Shown: piece after piece, positions 45,573 through 57,907 of the stretch
How positions within the stretch are numbered: position 1 is the first letter of the stretch
Layout of the letters: every line of letters begins with the position of its first letter
NCBI GenBank assembly: GCA_964023205.1
Contig: OZ026844.1
Span: forward strand, 12,324,790 to 12,388,789
Length of the DNA: 64,000 nt
Reading direction: 5' to 3'
Source of the DNA: Lutraria lutraria
Taxonomy: Eukaryota; Mollusca; Bivalvia; Venerida; Mactridae
Notes under the pieces: model-generated
Seen by the model: the letters and a program-made list of their open reading frames with translations, nothing else
Databases searched by the model: none
Told to the model about the DNA's origin: nothing
Position numbers and translations under genes: made by a program

Positions 45573-47149
45573 CATTTAGTTTTAAAGCTTTTGGTGGATT
45601 TCGAGTGATAAATGGAATCATGTCTGCCAGTGTCTGGTGTTTTACATTAAAATCGTGGCCATTACGCACAAGGTAAGTATTTTTTTATTGTTTTGGCCAC
45701 AAAATCTTGGTTTTAGAGAATGTCGAACGAAGCGTATCACTACCGGAACGTAACAGGGCTAAGCGTACCAGTTCATTAGTTTTGATAGGCAAAGCATACC
45801 ACATATGTATTATAGAAATATGAAACATCTAATTAAAAATGTATTAAATCAAGATGCGTTTTATATAATGTCTGTCATTGTCTGGCAAATAAACAATATA
45901 AATATTTTTTTTATAAAATCATAATAAGTGAGTGTTTAACAGTTTAAATATTAAGATAATCATAGAAAAAAACAAATGTTGTTGTAACTAACTAATAATA
46001 TCATTCTCTCTATATTATTACAGTACAACATATGTGGTATGCTTTCACTAATTTTCAATAAGTCGATCCCATTAGACTAATAAAAATGCATTAATTGTAA
46101 TAAATTTTAATCAGACAGCTGTTAACTTATGTTAAATTTGCCAAGGGCAAGGAGGGATTCAATACGGAAACAAAATCCTTGGGTAAGGTCAGTTCTGGAA
46201 GAAAACCGTATTTTATATGAAAATAAATGTTAGTGAGAGAATGGCGCTTTGTAACATCGCTGACTGTAGGGCTAGCGGGTTAAAAAAGCCTTGCCACAAA
46301 GACTTAAGTTAGTCTGTAAGTTGCCATTTCTTTTTTAATCGAATCGGCTTTTTTTTCAAAGGTAGGGGAAGGGGGGTTTTCTTAAATTTGGGGAAAATGA
46401 CGCATAATTTTTGCAAAAGGGAAGAAAACACTTTGATTTTAAAGAATTTAATGGCCCCTGCTACAGAAGGGAAAAAAGCCCAGAGAATAGTAAAAATATT
46501 CTTTTTGTAATGGATCTATGCTGATAAAACTAGGATATTTTTCATTATAGACAAGAAAAAAGGACATATCGGAAACAATGAAGGAAACTATCCACTTTGG
46601 AAAAAAAGTAAAAAGGCAGAAAAAAGCAACATGCTGCTGTGTTGCTCTTCGTGTCCTGATCAGTCGAGCACATCTTCAGAGTCACCAACATCAAATAGAA
46701 AAATATACCAAGAAAACAGTAAGTGATGGTGCTTCATATTGACTAATATAATGAAGATACACTTATTACATCACCTTTAATAAAATACATATACATGTAT
46801 AGTAAGCAACATGTAATTCAAGTCTGAAAGCTGTTTCTTGATTTTTAATTTTTTTTTATCAATCATCCGACCTATTTCCATTGAGAGGTGGCTTATACCT
46901 TAATATATCCTCATACCAAGTAGGACAGGAGAGGTGGTACAAATGCATATAGATAATAGATACCTAGACTTGCATGTCAAAACTTAGTTTGTCAAACATA
47001 AATAACTGATTTAACTAACAAGTTTGAAAGCTATTGAATCATGCTTTTTTGTCAATCTTCAGATCTGTTTACAAGGAGAGGTGGTAAATACCTCATCTGG
47101 TATGATTCTCTTGCCAAGAAGTTCTTGATGGCTTCTGCCTGGGTTCTGA

Positions 47150-47250
47150 CCAGTACTTACTCCGAAAGAAGTTTGCCACTGACGGGATTTGAACCCATAA
47201 CCTCCGGGGTAGCAGTCCACCACTCTACCCCTACACCACTGCCCCTCCCT
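47150..47250 (-). repeat. tRNA-derived SINE head in copy A
   Basis: The reverse complement has ggtgtaggggtagagtgg (A box) and ggttcaaatccc (B box, one change from consensus). It is the counterpart of 53951-54040. Confidence 0.65.
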
Positions 47251-47737
47251 GCATAATTATTTTGTAATTCAAGTCTTAAAGAAATCTTATGTATTTGTCA
47301 ATTCTCAGACCTGTTTACATGGAGAGGTGGCAAATACCTTAAATGGTACGATCCTCATGCCAAGTAGGACAGGAGAGGTGGAACAAATATTTGTAGATAC
47401 CTTGTCTGGCCTTCAAAGTAACATTCAATTACTAAAATAAAAGGCGCCTTATGATACGGATGTTATTAAACACATTCAGTGATAACTCATGATTTAATGA
47501 CTGAAAGGAATTAATTAAAAGCAGTCCTGAATAAAAAGTAATTCATTTCAATGAATATGACAAAATAGGCACCGTCTTCTCTCGTGTAATAATGAAACCA
47601 ACTCATGTGGAATATGATTGCTTTAGAACATGTTTGACCTACATTTTTACCATTGTTTTAACAATCATTTTGTTTCCCTTTTACAAATTACAGCATGAAT
47701 AATATAGTACATTAGATGTCAAAGATGTTGACACCAC

Positions 47738-47843
47738 ATGTCGTTTAGTGATGAGCTTCACAGGGTTTGGTCAGTAAAGGAAAGAAAGGGATTCTCAGGG
47801 AAGAAGAGATTGGAAGAACTGGCTATATGCAAATCAATATTAA
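47738..47843 (+). CDS. Element-encoded small ORF, exon 1 (copy A)
   Basis: ATG at 47738 opens 35 codons to a donor A|GTAAGT (begins MSFSDELHRVWSVKERKGFS). The exon is 106 bp and open in all three copies of the element. It joins in phase 1 either to 48318 or to 48764. In copy A the 48318 exon has a TAG at 48338 where B and C have an AAG Lys codon. Unknown function. Confidence 0.35.
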
Positions 47844-48763
47844 GTAAGTTGTCCTTTATACTGTTTAAGTATGAAGTAAGTTTCTTGTTTGTTTGTTGTT
47901 GTTAAGAAAAAATGGTAGGTAATTTGGAAATTGAAAAAAAAACATTTTCAAAATTAATATTGATTATTTAAATCAGCATGACTGATTTAAGTATTTTTTA
48001 AGAAAATGAAGATAAGAAAAATTGGCCATATATTCTCAATCCATTTGTTCAGTCTCATAATTTGTAGTTTTATCTAAAACATTATCAAGCTAAAATTCAG
48101 ATTCAAAATCTATTTCAAATAGCTGTTTCGGATAGTTCTTAATCCTGTTTGTGGTTTCATTAGTAGAATTTAAAGTTTTGAAGAAACAAGTGTACAAATC
48201 GGGAACATCCACACATGTGCACAAAGCATACCTAAACTAAAACTAACATGGGGACAAATTTTTGCACATTCAAATTTTCTTTTTAAATACAAACATACCA
48301 TCAATTCTTTTTTGCAGATGCACTCATGAAAACTCACTAGACAGCCAAAAGGAAGCTTTTTGAAACATGTGACATTCAACAAAGGTGGATTGAAATTTAA
48401 GGTATATTTACTATTCTTTTGCTTTTCTTTTCTGGGCTAAAGTCAGGAAAAATGGTTAGTGTTACTGCTTTTGGAAAAATAAAATCTTAATTTACAACAT
48501 TAAACAGCTCTTGTTTGAAGGTCAAACTGACTGTGGTTACTAGTTCATTTAAAAATATCAATTTTCTTTAAGCTTTTATAATCTTTTGCTTTACCTCTTT
48601 GTTCTTTGTAGTGCACTAAAAAGTTCAGCATAATTTGATTCTATTCAGATTTGCTGCAGGATTAAGGATGATTGAAGTGTTGTAAAAATAATCAATTAGT
48701 GCTAGTCCTAGAATCATGGTATCATTGAAATACTTAAAATGAATTATATTAAAATAATTTCAG

Positions 48764-48840
48764 AAGAGTGTGACAGAATCTGTAGTCCAGGAGGATTTGG
48801 AGGTCCGGGAGGAATTGAAGACATAAAGGAATCCTTAACT
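48764..48840 (+). CDS. Element-encoded exon with GGFGGPGG (copy A)
   Basis: After acceptor tttcag the sequence encodes EECDRICSPGGFGGPGG and continues open. In B and C the same exon has Phe for the first Cys and stops after IEDIKES. It is phase-1 compatible with the exon at 47738. Too short to be collagen. Confidence 0.3.
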
Positions 48841-49080
48841 GAGTTTCACCAACTTTACAAAAGGCGAAGTGGGCCACAAATGTTTGGATTGTTCAAAATA
48901 ATCAAATACTGTCACATGTGTATAATTTGTTATATACTTACTACATACTAAAATAGTCACTAAAAAAGACAAAAAGTGAAAAAAGGCAAGGTCGGTGTCA
49001 TTCGTTTCTGGAGGAGGAATAATATAGAATATATTGTCTATGTGAATACATATAATTTTTGACATTGTATTATATTTTTA

Positions 49081-49882
49081 AGCTCACATGTCACAAAGTG
49101 ACAGGGTGAGCTTTTAGGATCAGTCTCTGTCCGCCGTCATGCATCGTCAAACTTTATGTTGTGAACACACTAGAGGTCACATTTTTAGCAAAAATGGGCC
49201 AGAACGTTAATATGGACAAAATCTCGGATGAGATCGATATTGGGCCATTTGGGGTCCAAAACTAGGTCACTAGGGCAAATTGCTGGAAAACCCTGTGATC
49301 ACTCTAGAAGTCACTGTTTTGATTGGATCATCATGAAACCTTGTCAGAATGTTTGTCTTCATAATATCTTAAACTTGTTTGAACATGGGTCATCTTGGGT
49401 CAAAAACTATGTCGCTAGGTCAAATCTTACGAAAAAACATGTTAACACTATAGCTTTCACAGTTATAGTTGGATCTTCACAAAACTTTGTCAAATTGTTT
49501 GTTTTAATGATATAATGGTCAAGTACAAATATGGGTCATCTCGGGTCAATAACTAGGTCACCAGGTTAGGCAAACTTTGTTAACACTGTAGATGTCACAG
49601 TTTTGAATAGGTCTTCACCAAACCTTGTCAGAATGTTTACCTCAATGATTTGTGGGTCAATGTTGAACATGGGTCAGCCGGGGTCAAAAACTGGGTCATC
49701 AGGTCAAATCTTAGGTACACATCTTGTTAAAGCTCTAAATGTCATGGCTTTAATTGGATCTTGGCCAAACCTTGTCAGATTGTTTGTCTTAATGATATTA
49801 AGGACAAGTTCAAATATGGGTCACCTAGGGTAAAAAACTAGGTCAAATCTTAGGAAAACCTTATTAACACTGTAGATGTCAC
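49081..49882. repeat. Truncated tandem-repeat block in copy A
   Basis: It begins with the hairpin gctcacatgtcacaaagtga and contains degenerate units of about 140 bp marked by tctgacaaggtttggtgaag or its complement. The far end is lost in the A-specific deletion. Confidence 0.7.
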
Positions 49883-49903
49883 AACGTTACTGTGTTTGCT
49901 GGG

Positions 49904-50015
49904 ACGGTCACAGGGGGCTAGCATGTTGCAGAGATAGTATATAATGGTTATTAAGGCCTAAAATGGCAACACGGACCAAAAAATACGTTTATCATATACA
50001 TGTATATATACTATA
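49904..50015. repeat. 112-bp host DNA between copies A and B
   Basis: It matches left positions about 5481-5582 and is the only host sequence between the two oppositely oriented elements. Confidence 0.85.
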
Positions 50016-50029
50016 CCCGGCAAACACAG

Positions 50030-50165
50030 TAACGTTGTGACAACGTTGCGACAACGTTTTGCATAACGTTGTGACAACGTTTGGAATAACGTTGCGACAA
50101 CGTTAAAGTGTGGAGTCGTGTAAACGTTGCGACAACGTTGTGGCACAACGTTGTGAAACAACCAA
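50030..50165. repeat. Left subterminal AACGTT array of copy B
   Basis: Repeats of aacgttgtgacaacgttgcg-type words follow the left end directly. The same array is at 59480-59620 in copy C and is almost wholly deleted from copy A. Confidence 0.85.
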
Positions 50166-51012
50166 ACCACAACCAAACCAAAACCTGCTCAGTGGTAAGT
50201 TGGTTGCACTTCGGTGCCAGCAATGCGACTTCGATTCACAGTCGTCACAGTTGCTGACATTCAGTGCTGGTTTTGTTCACAGCAGTATTAGCTTCGACTG
50301 GGTGCATTGGAGCTAATGAACCCTGCCATATGCTCAGTTGGAAATCTTTCCATCCACTCCAGGTATCGGCTTTTTTAGATTACTGTAAATTACTTAATAT
50401 CTGTGAGGTCTTATTTTCGTGAATTTTTATCACAACTTTCGCGAGATCTTGAATTTGCAATGAAGCTTATTTAAACTTTAAGTAAGTAATGCTGTTTATA
50501 TTTTACCAATTTTTTTATTCGAGACATTAGCCATTCACGAAAATAAAACCCACAGGTATATTTGTCAATTTACAGTATCTAAACAAATAAACATTTACCT
50601 TTGAAAACACTTGGTTTAAAAATTTAAGCAAATCAAAGTAATATTTCTAATACAAATATTTAATTCAATGTCAAATCATATAGTTACAAAATGGAAGGCA
50701 AACAAAAGAACATTGAACTGAATTTTATGATGGCAAGTGTTCCGAGTTTCAAACAAAAACTTGATTAATAATTCAAGCAAAACAATAGTCATGTACCCTA
50801 CTTTCTCTACTGAGTCATCTTAAAATGGTAAACCAGTAATCCATGTTTCAAAACAATAGTTTTAATCTATACTTTAAGAAAACAATAGCACCACAAGCAG
50901 TACCAACTCTTGTTTGTTAAGGGCAATAAGTGCTGCCATTCCTTTCGTTCATTTAAAGATTTTCTTCAGGTCTAAATCAGTTTTGAAGTAAATTTTCAGA
51001 AAAAGATAAACA

Positions 51013-52130
51013 AGAGGGCCAAGATGGCCCTATATCGCTCACATGTCAATCACTGCTCACTCATTAAAACATTGTTTTGAACCGGTGACCTAGTTTTTGA
51101 CCCCAGATGACCCATGTTAGAACTTGTCTTACATATGAATAAGACAAACATTCTGACAAAATTCATTGAAGATCCAATCAAAACCATGAAAACTACAGCA
51201 TAGACAAGGTTTTCCTAAGATTTGACCTTGTGACCTCGTTTTTGACCCCAGATGCCCTTTGTTCGAATTCGTCTTGCATATCATTAAGACAAACATTCTG
51301 ACAAGGTTTGGTTGAGATACAATCAAAATTTGACATCTACAGTGTTAACAAGATTTTCCTAAGATTTGACCTAGTTTTTACCCTAGGTGACCCATATTTG
51401 AACTTGTCCTTCATATCATTAAGACAAACAATCTGACAAGGTTTGGCCAAGATCCAATTATAGGCATGACATTTAGAGCTTTTATAAGATTTTTACCTAA
51501 GATTCGACCTGATGACCCAGTTATTGACCCCGGCTGACCCATGTTCCACCTTGACCCTCAAATCATTGAGGTAAACATTCTGACAAGGTTTGGTGAAGAC
51601 CCAATCAAAACTATGACATCAACAGTGTTAACAAAGTTTGCCTAACCTGGTAACCTAGTTATTGACCCGAGATGACCCATATTTGTAATTGACCGTTATA
51701 TCATTAAAACAAACAATTTGACAAAGTTTTGTGAAGATCCAATTATAACTGTGAAATCTATAGTGTTAACATGGTTTTTCATAAGATTTGACCTAGTGAC
51801 ATAGTTTTTGACCCAAGATGACCCATGTTCAAACTAGTTTAAGATATAATGAAGACAAACATTCTGACAAGGTTTCATGATGATCCAATCAAACCAGAGA
51901 CTTCTAGAGTGATCAAAAGGTTTTCCAGCAATTTGCCCTAGTTACCTGGTTTTGGACCCCAAATGGCCCAATATCGATCTCATCCGAGATTTTGTCCATA
52001 TTAACGTTCTGACCCATCTTTGCTAAAAATGTGACCTCTAGTGTGTTCACAACATAAAGTTTGACGATGCATGACGCCGAACAGAGACTGATCCTAAAAG
52101 CTCACCCTGTCACTTTGTGACATGGGAGCT
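51013..52130. repeat. Tandem-repeat block with palindromic ends (copy B)
   Basis: It starts with the palindromic gggccaagatggccc and tatcgctcac and ends with ctcaccctgtcactttgtga. Inside are six degenerate units of about 140 bp: attctgacaaggtttgg-like words occur near 51147, 51287, 51422, 51571, 51708 and 51855. Long ORFs here come from the repeat, not from a gene. Confidence 0.75.
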
Positions 52131-52374
52131 AAAAATATAATACAATGTCAAAAATTACATGTATTCACATAGACAATATATTCTATATTATCCCTCCTCC
52201 AGAAACGAATGACACCGACCTTGACTTTTTTCACTTTTTGTCTTTTTTAAGTGACTTATTTTAGTATGCAGTAAGTATATAACAAATTATACACAAGTGA
52301 CAGTATTTAATTATTTTAAACAATCCAAACATTTGTGGTCCACTTCCCCTTTTGTAAAGTTGGTATAACTCTGT

Positions 52375-52448
52375 TTAGGATTCCTTTATGTCTTCAATTC
52401 CTCCCGGACCTCCAAATCCTCCTGGACTACAGATTCTGTCAAACTCTT
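52375..52448 (-). CDS. Element-encoded exon with GGFGGPGG (copy B)
   Basis: 74 nt after acceptor tttcag, with EEFDRICSPGGFGGPGG and TAA at 52377-52375. Phase-1 compatible with exon 53459-53354. Confidence 0.3.
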
Positions 52449-52815
52449 CTGAAATTATTTTAATATAATTCATTTTAAGTATTTCAATGATACAATGATT
52501 CTAGGACTAGCACTAATTGATTATTTTTACAACACTTGAACCATCCTGAATCCTGCTGCAAATCTGAATAGAATCAAATTATGCTGAACTTTTTAGTGCA
52601 CTACAAAGAACAAAGAGGTAAAGCAAAAGATTATGAAAGCTTAAAGAAAATTGATATTTTTTTGAACTAGTAACCACAGTCAGTTTGACCTTCAAACAAG
52701 AGCTGTTTAATGTTGTAAATTAAGATTTTATTTTTCCAAAAGCAGTAACACTAACCATTTTTCCTGACTTTAGCCCAGAAAAGAAAAGCAAAAGAATAGT
52801 AAACATACCTTAAAT

Positions 52816-52892
52816 TTAAATCCACCTTTGTTGAAGGTCACATGTTTCAAAAAGCTTCCTTTTGGCTGTCTTGTGAGTTTTCATGAGTGCAT
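52816..52892 (-). CDS. Element-encoded small ORF, exon 2 (copy B)
   Basis: 77 nt after a strong acceptor (cttttttgcag). It encodes a basic segment, ALMKTHKTAKRKLFETCDLQ, and stops at TAA 52818-52816. Copy C reads two codons further before its stop. Confidence 0.35.
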
Positions 52893-53353
52893 CTGCAAAA
52901 AAGAATTGATGGTATGTTTGTATTTAAAAAGAAAATTTGAATGTGCAAAAATTTGTCCCCATGTTAGTTTTGGTTTAGGTATGCTTTGTGCACATGTGTG
53001 GATGTTCCCGATTTGTACACTTGTTTCTTCAAAACTTTAAATTCTACTAATGAAACCACAAACAGGATTAAGAACTATCCGAAACAGCTATTTTTTATTA
53101 TTCTGAATCTGAATTTTAGCTTGATAATGTTTTAGATAAAACTACAAATTATGAGACTGTAAAAATGGATTGAGAATATATGGCCAATTTTTCTTATCTT
53201 CATTTTCTTTAAAAAATACTTAAATCAGTCATGCTGATTTAAATAATCAATATTAATTTTGAAAATGTTTTTTTTTCAATTACCAAATTACCTACCATTT
53301 TTTCTTAACAACAAACAAACAAGAAACTTACTTCAGTATAAAGGACAACTTAC

Positions 53354-53459
53354 TTAATATTGATTTGCATATAGCCAGTTCTTCCAATCTCTTCTTCCCT
53401 GAGAATCCCTTTCTTTCCTTTACTGACCAAACCCTGTGAAGCTCATCACTAAACGACAT
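53354..53459 (-). CDS. Element-encoded small ORF, exon 1 (copy B)
   Basis: Same 106-bp exon as in copies A and C, with ATG at 53459 and donor A|GTAAGT. Joined to 52892 it gives a 60-residue Lys/Arg-rich product of unknown role. Confidence 0.35.
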
Positions 53460-53950
53460 GTGGTGTCAACATCTTTGACATCTAATGTACTATATTATTC
53501 ATGCTGTAATTTGTAAAAGGGAAACAAAATGATTGTTAAAACAATGGTAAAAATGTAGGTCAAACATGTTCTAAAGCAATCATATTCCACATGAGTTGGT
53601 TTCATTATTACACGAGAGAAGACGGTGCCTATTTTGTCATATTCATTGAAATGAATTACTTTTTATTCAGGACTGCTTTTAATTAATTCCTTTCAGTCAT
53701 TAAATCATGAGTTATCACTGAATGTGTTTAATAACATCCGTATCATAAGGCGCCTTTTATTTTCTTGAGTAATTGAATGTTTACTTTGAAGGCCAGACAA
53801 GGTATCTACAAATATTTGTTCCACCTCTCCTGTCCTACTTGGCATGAGGATCTTACCATTTAAGGTATTTGCCACCTCTCCATGTAAACAGGTCTGAGAA
53901 TTGACAAATACATGAGATTTCTTTAAGACTTGAATTACAAAATAATTATG

Positions 53951-54040
53951 CAGGGAGGGGCAGTGGTGTAGGGGTAGAGTGGCGGACTGCTACCCCGGAG
54001 GTTATGGGTTCGAATCCCGTCAGTGGCAAACTTCTTTCGG
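53951..54040 (+). repeat. tRNA-derived SINE head in copy B
   Basis: It has ggtgtaggggtagagtgg (A box) and the consensus B box ggttcgaatcc at tRNA spacing. The acceptor stem does not pair, so it is a SINE promoter, not a tRNA. Copy C has lost it in a deletion. Confidence 0.7.
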
Positions 54041-55932
54041 AGTAAGTACTGGTCAGAACCCAGGAAGAAGCCATCAAGAACTTCTTGGCAAGAGAATCAT
54101 ACCAGATGAGGTATTGCCACCCTTTCTTGTAAACAGATCTGAAGATTGACAAAAAAGCATGATTCATTAGCTTTCAAACTTGTTAGTTAAATCAGTTAAC
54201 TATGTTTGACAAACTAAGTTTTGACATGCAAGTCTAGGTATCTATTATCTATATGCATTTGTACCATCTCTCCTGTCCTACTTGGTATGAGGATATATTA
54301 AGGTATAAGCCACCTCTCAATGGAAATAGGTCGGATGATTGATAAAAAAAAATTAAAAATCAAGAAACAGCTTTCAGACTTGAATTACATGTTGCTTACT
54401 ATACATGTATATGTATGTTATTAAAAGTGATGTAATAAGTGTATCTTCATTATATTAGTCAATATGAAGCACCATCACTTACTGTTTACTTGGTATATTT
54501 TTCTATTTGATGTTGGTGACTCTAAAGATGTGCTTGACTGATCAGGACACGAAGAGCGACACAGCAGCATGTTGCTTTTTTCTGCCTTTTTTCCAAAGTG
54601 GATAGTTTCCTTCATTGTTTCCGATATGTCCTTTTTTCTTGTCTATAATGAAAAATATCCTAGTTTTATCAGCATAGATCCATTACAAAAAGAATATTTT
54701 TACTATTCTCTGGGCTTTTTTCCCTTCTGTAGCAGGGGCCATTAAATTCTTTAAAATCAAAGTGTTCTCTTCCCTTTTGCAAAAATTATGCGTTATTTTC
54801 CCCAAATTTAAGGAAAAAGCCCCTTCCCCTACCTGTGAAAAAAAGCCGATTCGATTAAAAAATCTGTCATAGAAATGGCAACTTACAGACTAACTTAAGT
54901 CTTTGTGGCAAGGCTTTTTTAACCCGCTAGTCCTACAGTCAGCGCTGTTACAAAGCGCCATTCTCTCACTAACATTTATTTTCATATAAAATACGGTTTT
55001 CTTCCAGAACTGACCTTACACAAGGATTTTGTTTCCGTATTGAATCCCTCCTTGCCCTTGGCAAATTTAACATAAGTTAACAGCTGTCTGATTAAAATTT
55101 ATTACAATTAATGCATTTTTATTAGTCTAATGGGATCGACTTATTGAAAATTAGTGAAAGCATACCACATATGTTGTACTGTAATAATATAGAGAGAATG
55201 ATTAGCTTATTTAAACTGTTAAACACTCACTTATTATGATTTTATAAAAAAAAATATTTATATTGTTTATTTGTCAGACAATGACAGACATTATATAAAA
55301 AGCATCTTGATTTGATACATTTTTAATTAGATGTTTCATATTTCTATAATACATATGTGGTATGCTTAGCCTATCAAAACTAATGAACTGGTACGCTTAG
55401 CCCTGTTACGTTCCGGCAGTGGTACGCTTCGTCCGACATTCTTTAAAACCAAGATTTTGTGGCCAAAACAATAAAAAAATACTTACCTTGTGCGTAATGG
55501 CCACGATTTTAATGTAAAACACCAGACACTGGCAGACATGATTCCATTTATCACTCGAAATCCACCAAAAGCTTTAAAACTAAAAATGTTGTTTCCAATG
55601 TTTGACTAATTCGGCGCGCGCGCGTACCCGTTAATTTCCAACGGTTAATTTCAAGAATCAGGATCGGTATATTCGAATTAACGTTTCTTTTAAAGTAAAA
55701 AGAAGATACATCGTACCTAAACATACTAAAGTATTAAATTCTAATGATGGTATAGTACGTTAAACAACTTAATTTGAAATCAACGAAATAATTACGGAAA
55801 AATATCATTCGAATCTATCGCAATGAAAATAGCTTTTGAGAGATAACGAACGACAACTCTGCTAGGAGATTGACTACAACAACAAATCTTTAGAAATTAT
55901 CATCCACTTTTCCGTGATCTATACATAAATAC

Positions 55933-55959
55933 ATGAAGATATTATTGTTTGTAACCACG
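55933..55959 (+). CDS. Element-encoded small protein, exon 1 (copy B)
   Basis: ATG at 55933, nine codons (MKILLFVTT), donor ACG|GTAAGT, identical to copy A. Confidence 0.35.
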
Positions 55960-56388
55960 GTAAGTTCTCTTTAATAATCATATTTATTGATTGGGTGATA
56001 TAATCTGTTTGTTGAATGATTTCTGAATGGTCAGATTAAATTTAGATGACCAGTGCAGTGGGTGGGGTAAACCGTAAAATAATATTATTTATTAACAGTT
56101 ACATTGAGCAGTCTGTGAAATTAAGGTTTGAAATGTGGTTGTCCCAAACAGAAATTTTAGCTGCTTTTGTTTTGATTTATTAATGAAACCAAAAGTTTGG
56201 TTGTCCGAATAAAAAATTGGTTGTCCTGGACAGGTTAAGATAAGTTTTCTTCATAAAGTATATTGGAGGGCAACCTGTCACAAATTACTAATTCAAAGAC
56301 CGGTTTCAGTATCTTATAGATGTTTACTTCATTGTCATGCTGAAATTTAAATATTGTATATCTTGTTTCAGTTTTTAACCTGGCGTAG

Positions 56389-56598
56389 AAGTTGGCACCA
56401 AAGGTCAACAACAAGGAAATTATGAAGAAGCAGAAGAAAACCTTCTTTCACCAAATTGTGACCAATGAAGAGCTTCGAATTTTTCAGAGAAACCGAGCCT
56501 GTTTCTGGGTTGATACATCCGATTTAGAACAAACTCTGCCCAGTCCAGTGGTTAACTACAACATGAACATACCAATAAAGTTGCTCTTACGGCAATAA
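56389..56598 (+). CDS. Element-encoded small protein, exon 2 (copy B)
   Basis: 69 codons and TAA after acceptor cgtag, in phase with exon 1. It contains IMKKQKKTFFHQIVTNEELR and a C-terminal NMNIPIKLLLRQ. It differs from copy A at three residues (E/K, E/Q, S/P). Function unknown. Confidence 0.4.
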   Translation, partial: KLAPKVNNKEIMKKQKKTFFHQIVTNEELRIFQRNRACFWVDTSDLEQTLPSPVVNYNMNIPIKLLLRQ

Positions 56599-57524
56599 CT
56601 ATATCCCAAATTTTGCCATAGACTGATAGAGAGAGCTTTCGTCCGTTAAGGAAAATACAAACTGATCACTGGGTAAATCTGTGTAATGACACCAAAGGAA
56701 AATGATGCTATGATATTATCAAGGATTGAAGGAGTTTGACCGTTTCATGTATCTGCAAAACAATGTAATTTTGAAAGCAGCTTGAAGTGCCAGCAATTAG
56801 TAGGACTAGTAAGAATATTCAATGAGTGTTATATATCATAATTAATATTATATAGACAATATCATGATCATCTAAGCATATATGAATTATAATGTGCTGC
56901 AGATGACTTGATGCTGCGTTTTTCAATGTGATTGTGAGGATACTTTGAATATAACATGTTATTTGCTGCTAAAGAGTACGATGTGCATTGATAAATAAAT
57001 TCTATTTAACGTACTTCGACTTTATTTTATTTGATATACATCATAGGATGCATTTATTCATGGGTGTAAATAGAGGCATTTTTTCATGCATAAAGCGCCA
57101 TCTCGCACACAAAAAAAACTTATTTTAACCTAAATCTCACTTAAGAATGACGCTTCTGAAGCAAATCTCAACTTTATTGACAGTCTGAAGATATGGCATA
57201 CATGTATGAATATCATTATATGTATAACATACATATATGAAAAAACGAATACAACATGTACTTTATAGTCCTGATGTATGTACAGAACACAGGTCTACTT
57301 TATCCATTAAATATAGAGCAACAAACAGTTGAATGTGTTGTTTACTGTCTATAATTAGTGAATTACACATGAAAAAATGTCATTGTGATTGAAATTTGGC
57401 AGCACTTAAGCAAAAGGGATTGGATCTTGTTTTTGCAGCAATAAAAACGATGCAAAGTAAATTCATAACCATTTTGAATATACATGTACTTTCATTATGT
57501 TCTACACTAGTTTGCACTGAAATT

Positions 57525-57907
57525 GGCAACGTTGTCAAAACGTTGATATAACGTTACTCTAACAACGTTGCGACTAAAACATTAGTACAACGTTGTGATA
57601 ACGTTGCTTACTAACGTTTTCACAACGTTACAGCACGGTTGTTACACAACGTTGCAGCCCAACGTTTACACAACGTTGTACCAACGTTGTAAAAATTTCC
57701 AGTTTTAGATAACAATGCTGTATGCATTTTTACAGTGTCTGTTCAATACACAAATGCATTGCTTTTATGATACTTTCTCCTACACATTCCAAAACACTGT
57801 GTTAAATAGTTGTCAACGTTGCAACAACGTTGTGACAACGTTGTAAAAAAATACAACCAATACACAACTAAAACACAACGTTGTAATAACGTTGTGTGTT
57901 TGCTGGG
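57525..57907. repeat. Right subterminal AACGTT array of copy B
   Basis: A mirror of 43261-43645: many acaacgttgt words within about 380 bp of the element end, in two clusters (57525-57690 and 57810-57907) separated by about 120 bp of ordinary sequence. Confidence 0.85.

Larger units (their letters stand above)
43261..49903 (-). mobile_element. AACGTT-array element, copy A (reverse orientation)
   Basis: A 6.6-kb element ending CCCAGCAAACAC at 43261 and GTGTTTGCTGGG at 49903, flanked by AC on both sides; the left paralogue near 5480 has a single AC, so the target duplication is 2 bp. It is the reverse complement of copy B over most of its length. Compared with B it lacks about 1.3 kb next to its right end. 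The low-copy 2-3 bp duplication would fit a CACTA-type (CMC) transposase, but the ends are not CACTA and no transposase was seen, so the class is open. Confidence 0.85.
50016..57907 (+). mobile_element. AACGTT-array element, copy B
   Basis: A 7.9-kb element from CCCGGCAAACACAG (50016) to GTGTTTGCTGGG (57907). The flanks are ATA on both sides; compared with the left paralogue near 5580 this gives a 3-bp duplication, although the site is a TA run and the length is uncertain. It has AACGTT arrays at both ends, a tandem-repeat block, a SINE and the small spliced ORFs. It is the most complete copy in the window. No transposase-like domain was found. Confidence 0.87.

Noticed and set aside
48739..48951. 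Collagen-like protein (GGFGGPGG)
   Set aside because: Only a few Gly-rich residues, no repeated Gly-X-Y, and copies B and C stop shortly after.
49228..49833. Several ORFs with HxSxxFDWI-like repeats
   Set aside because: They follow the 140-bp degenerate repeat and are not conserved in frame between copies.
53951..54040. Functional tRNA gene
   Set aside because: A and B boxes are present, but the acceptor and anticodon stems do not pair well and the sequence is carried within a repeated element, so it is a SINE head.
43261..57907. A-B inverted repeat as an assembly artefact
   Set aside because: The two copies have diverged, differ by a 1.3-kb deletion, and have different target sites confirmed in the left paralogue.
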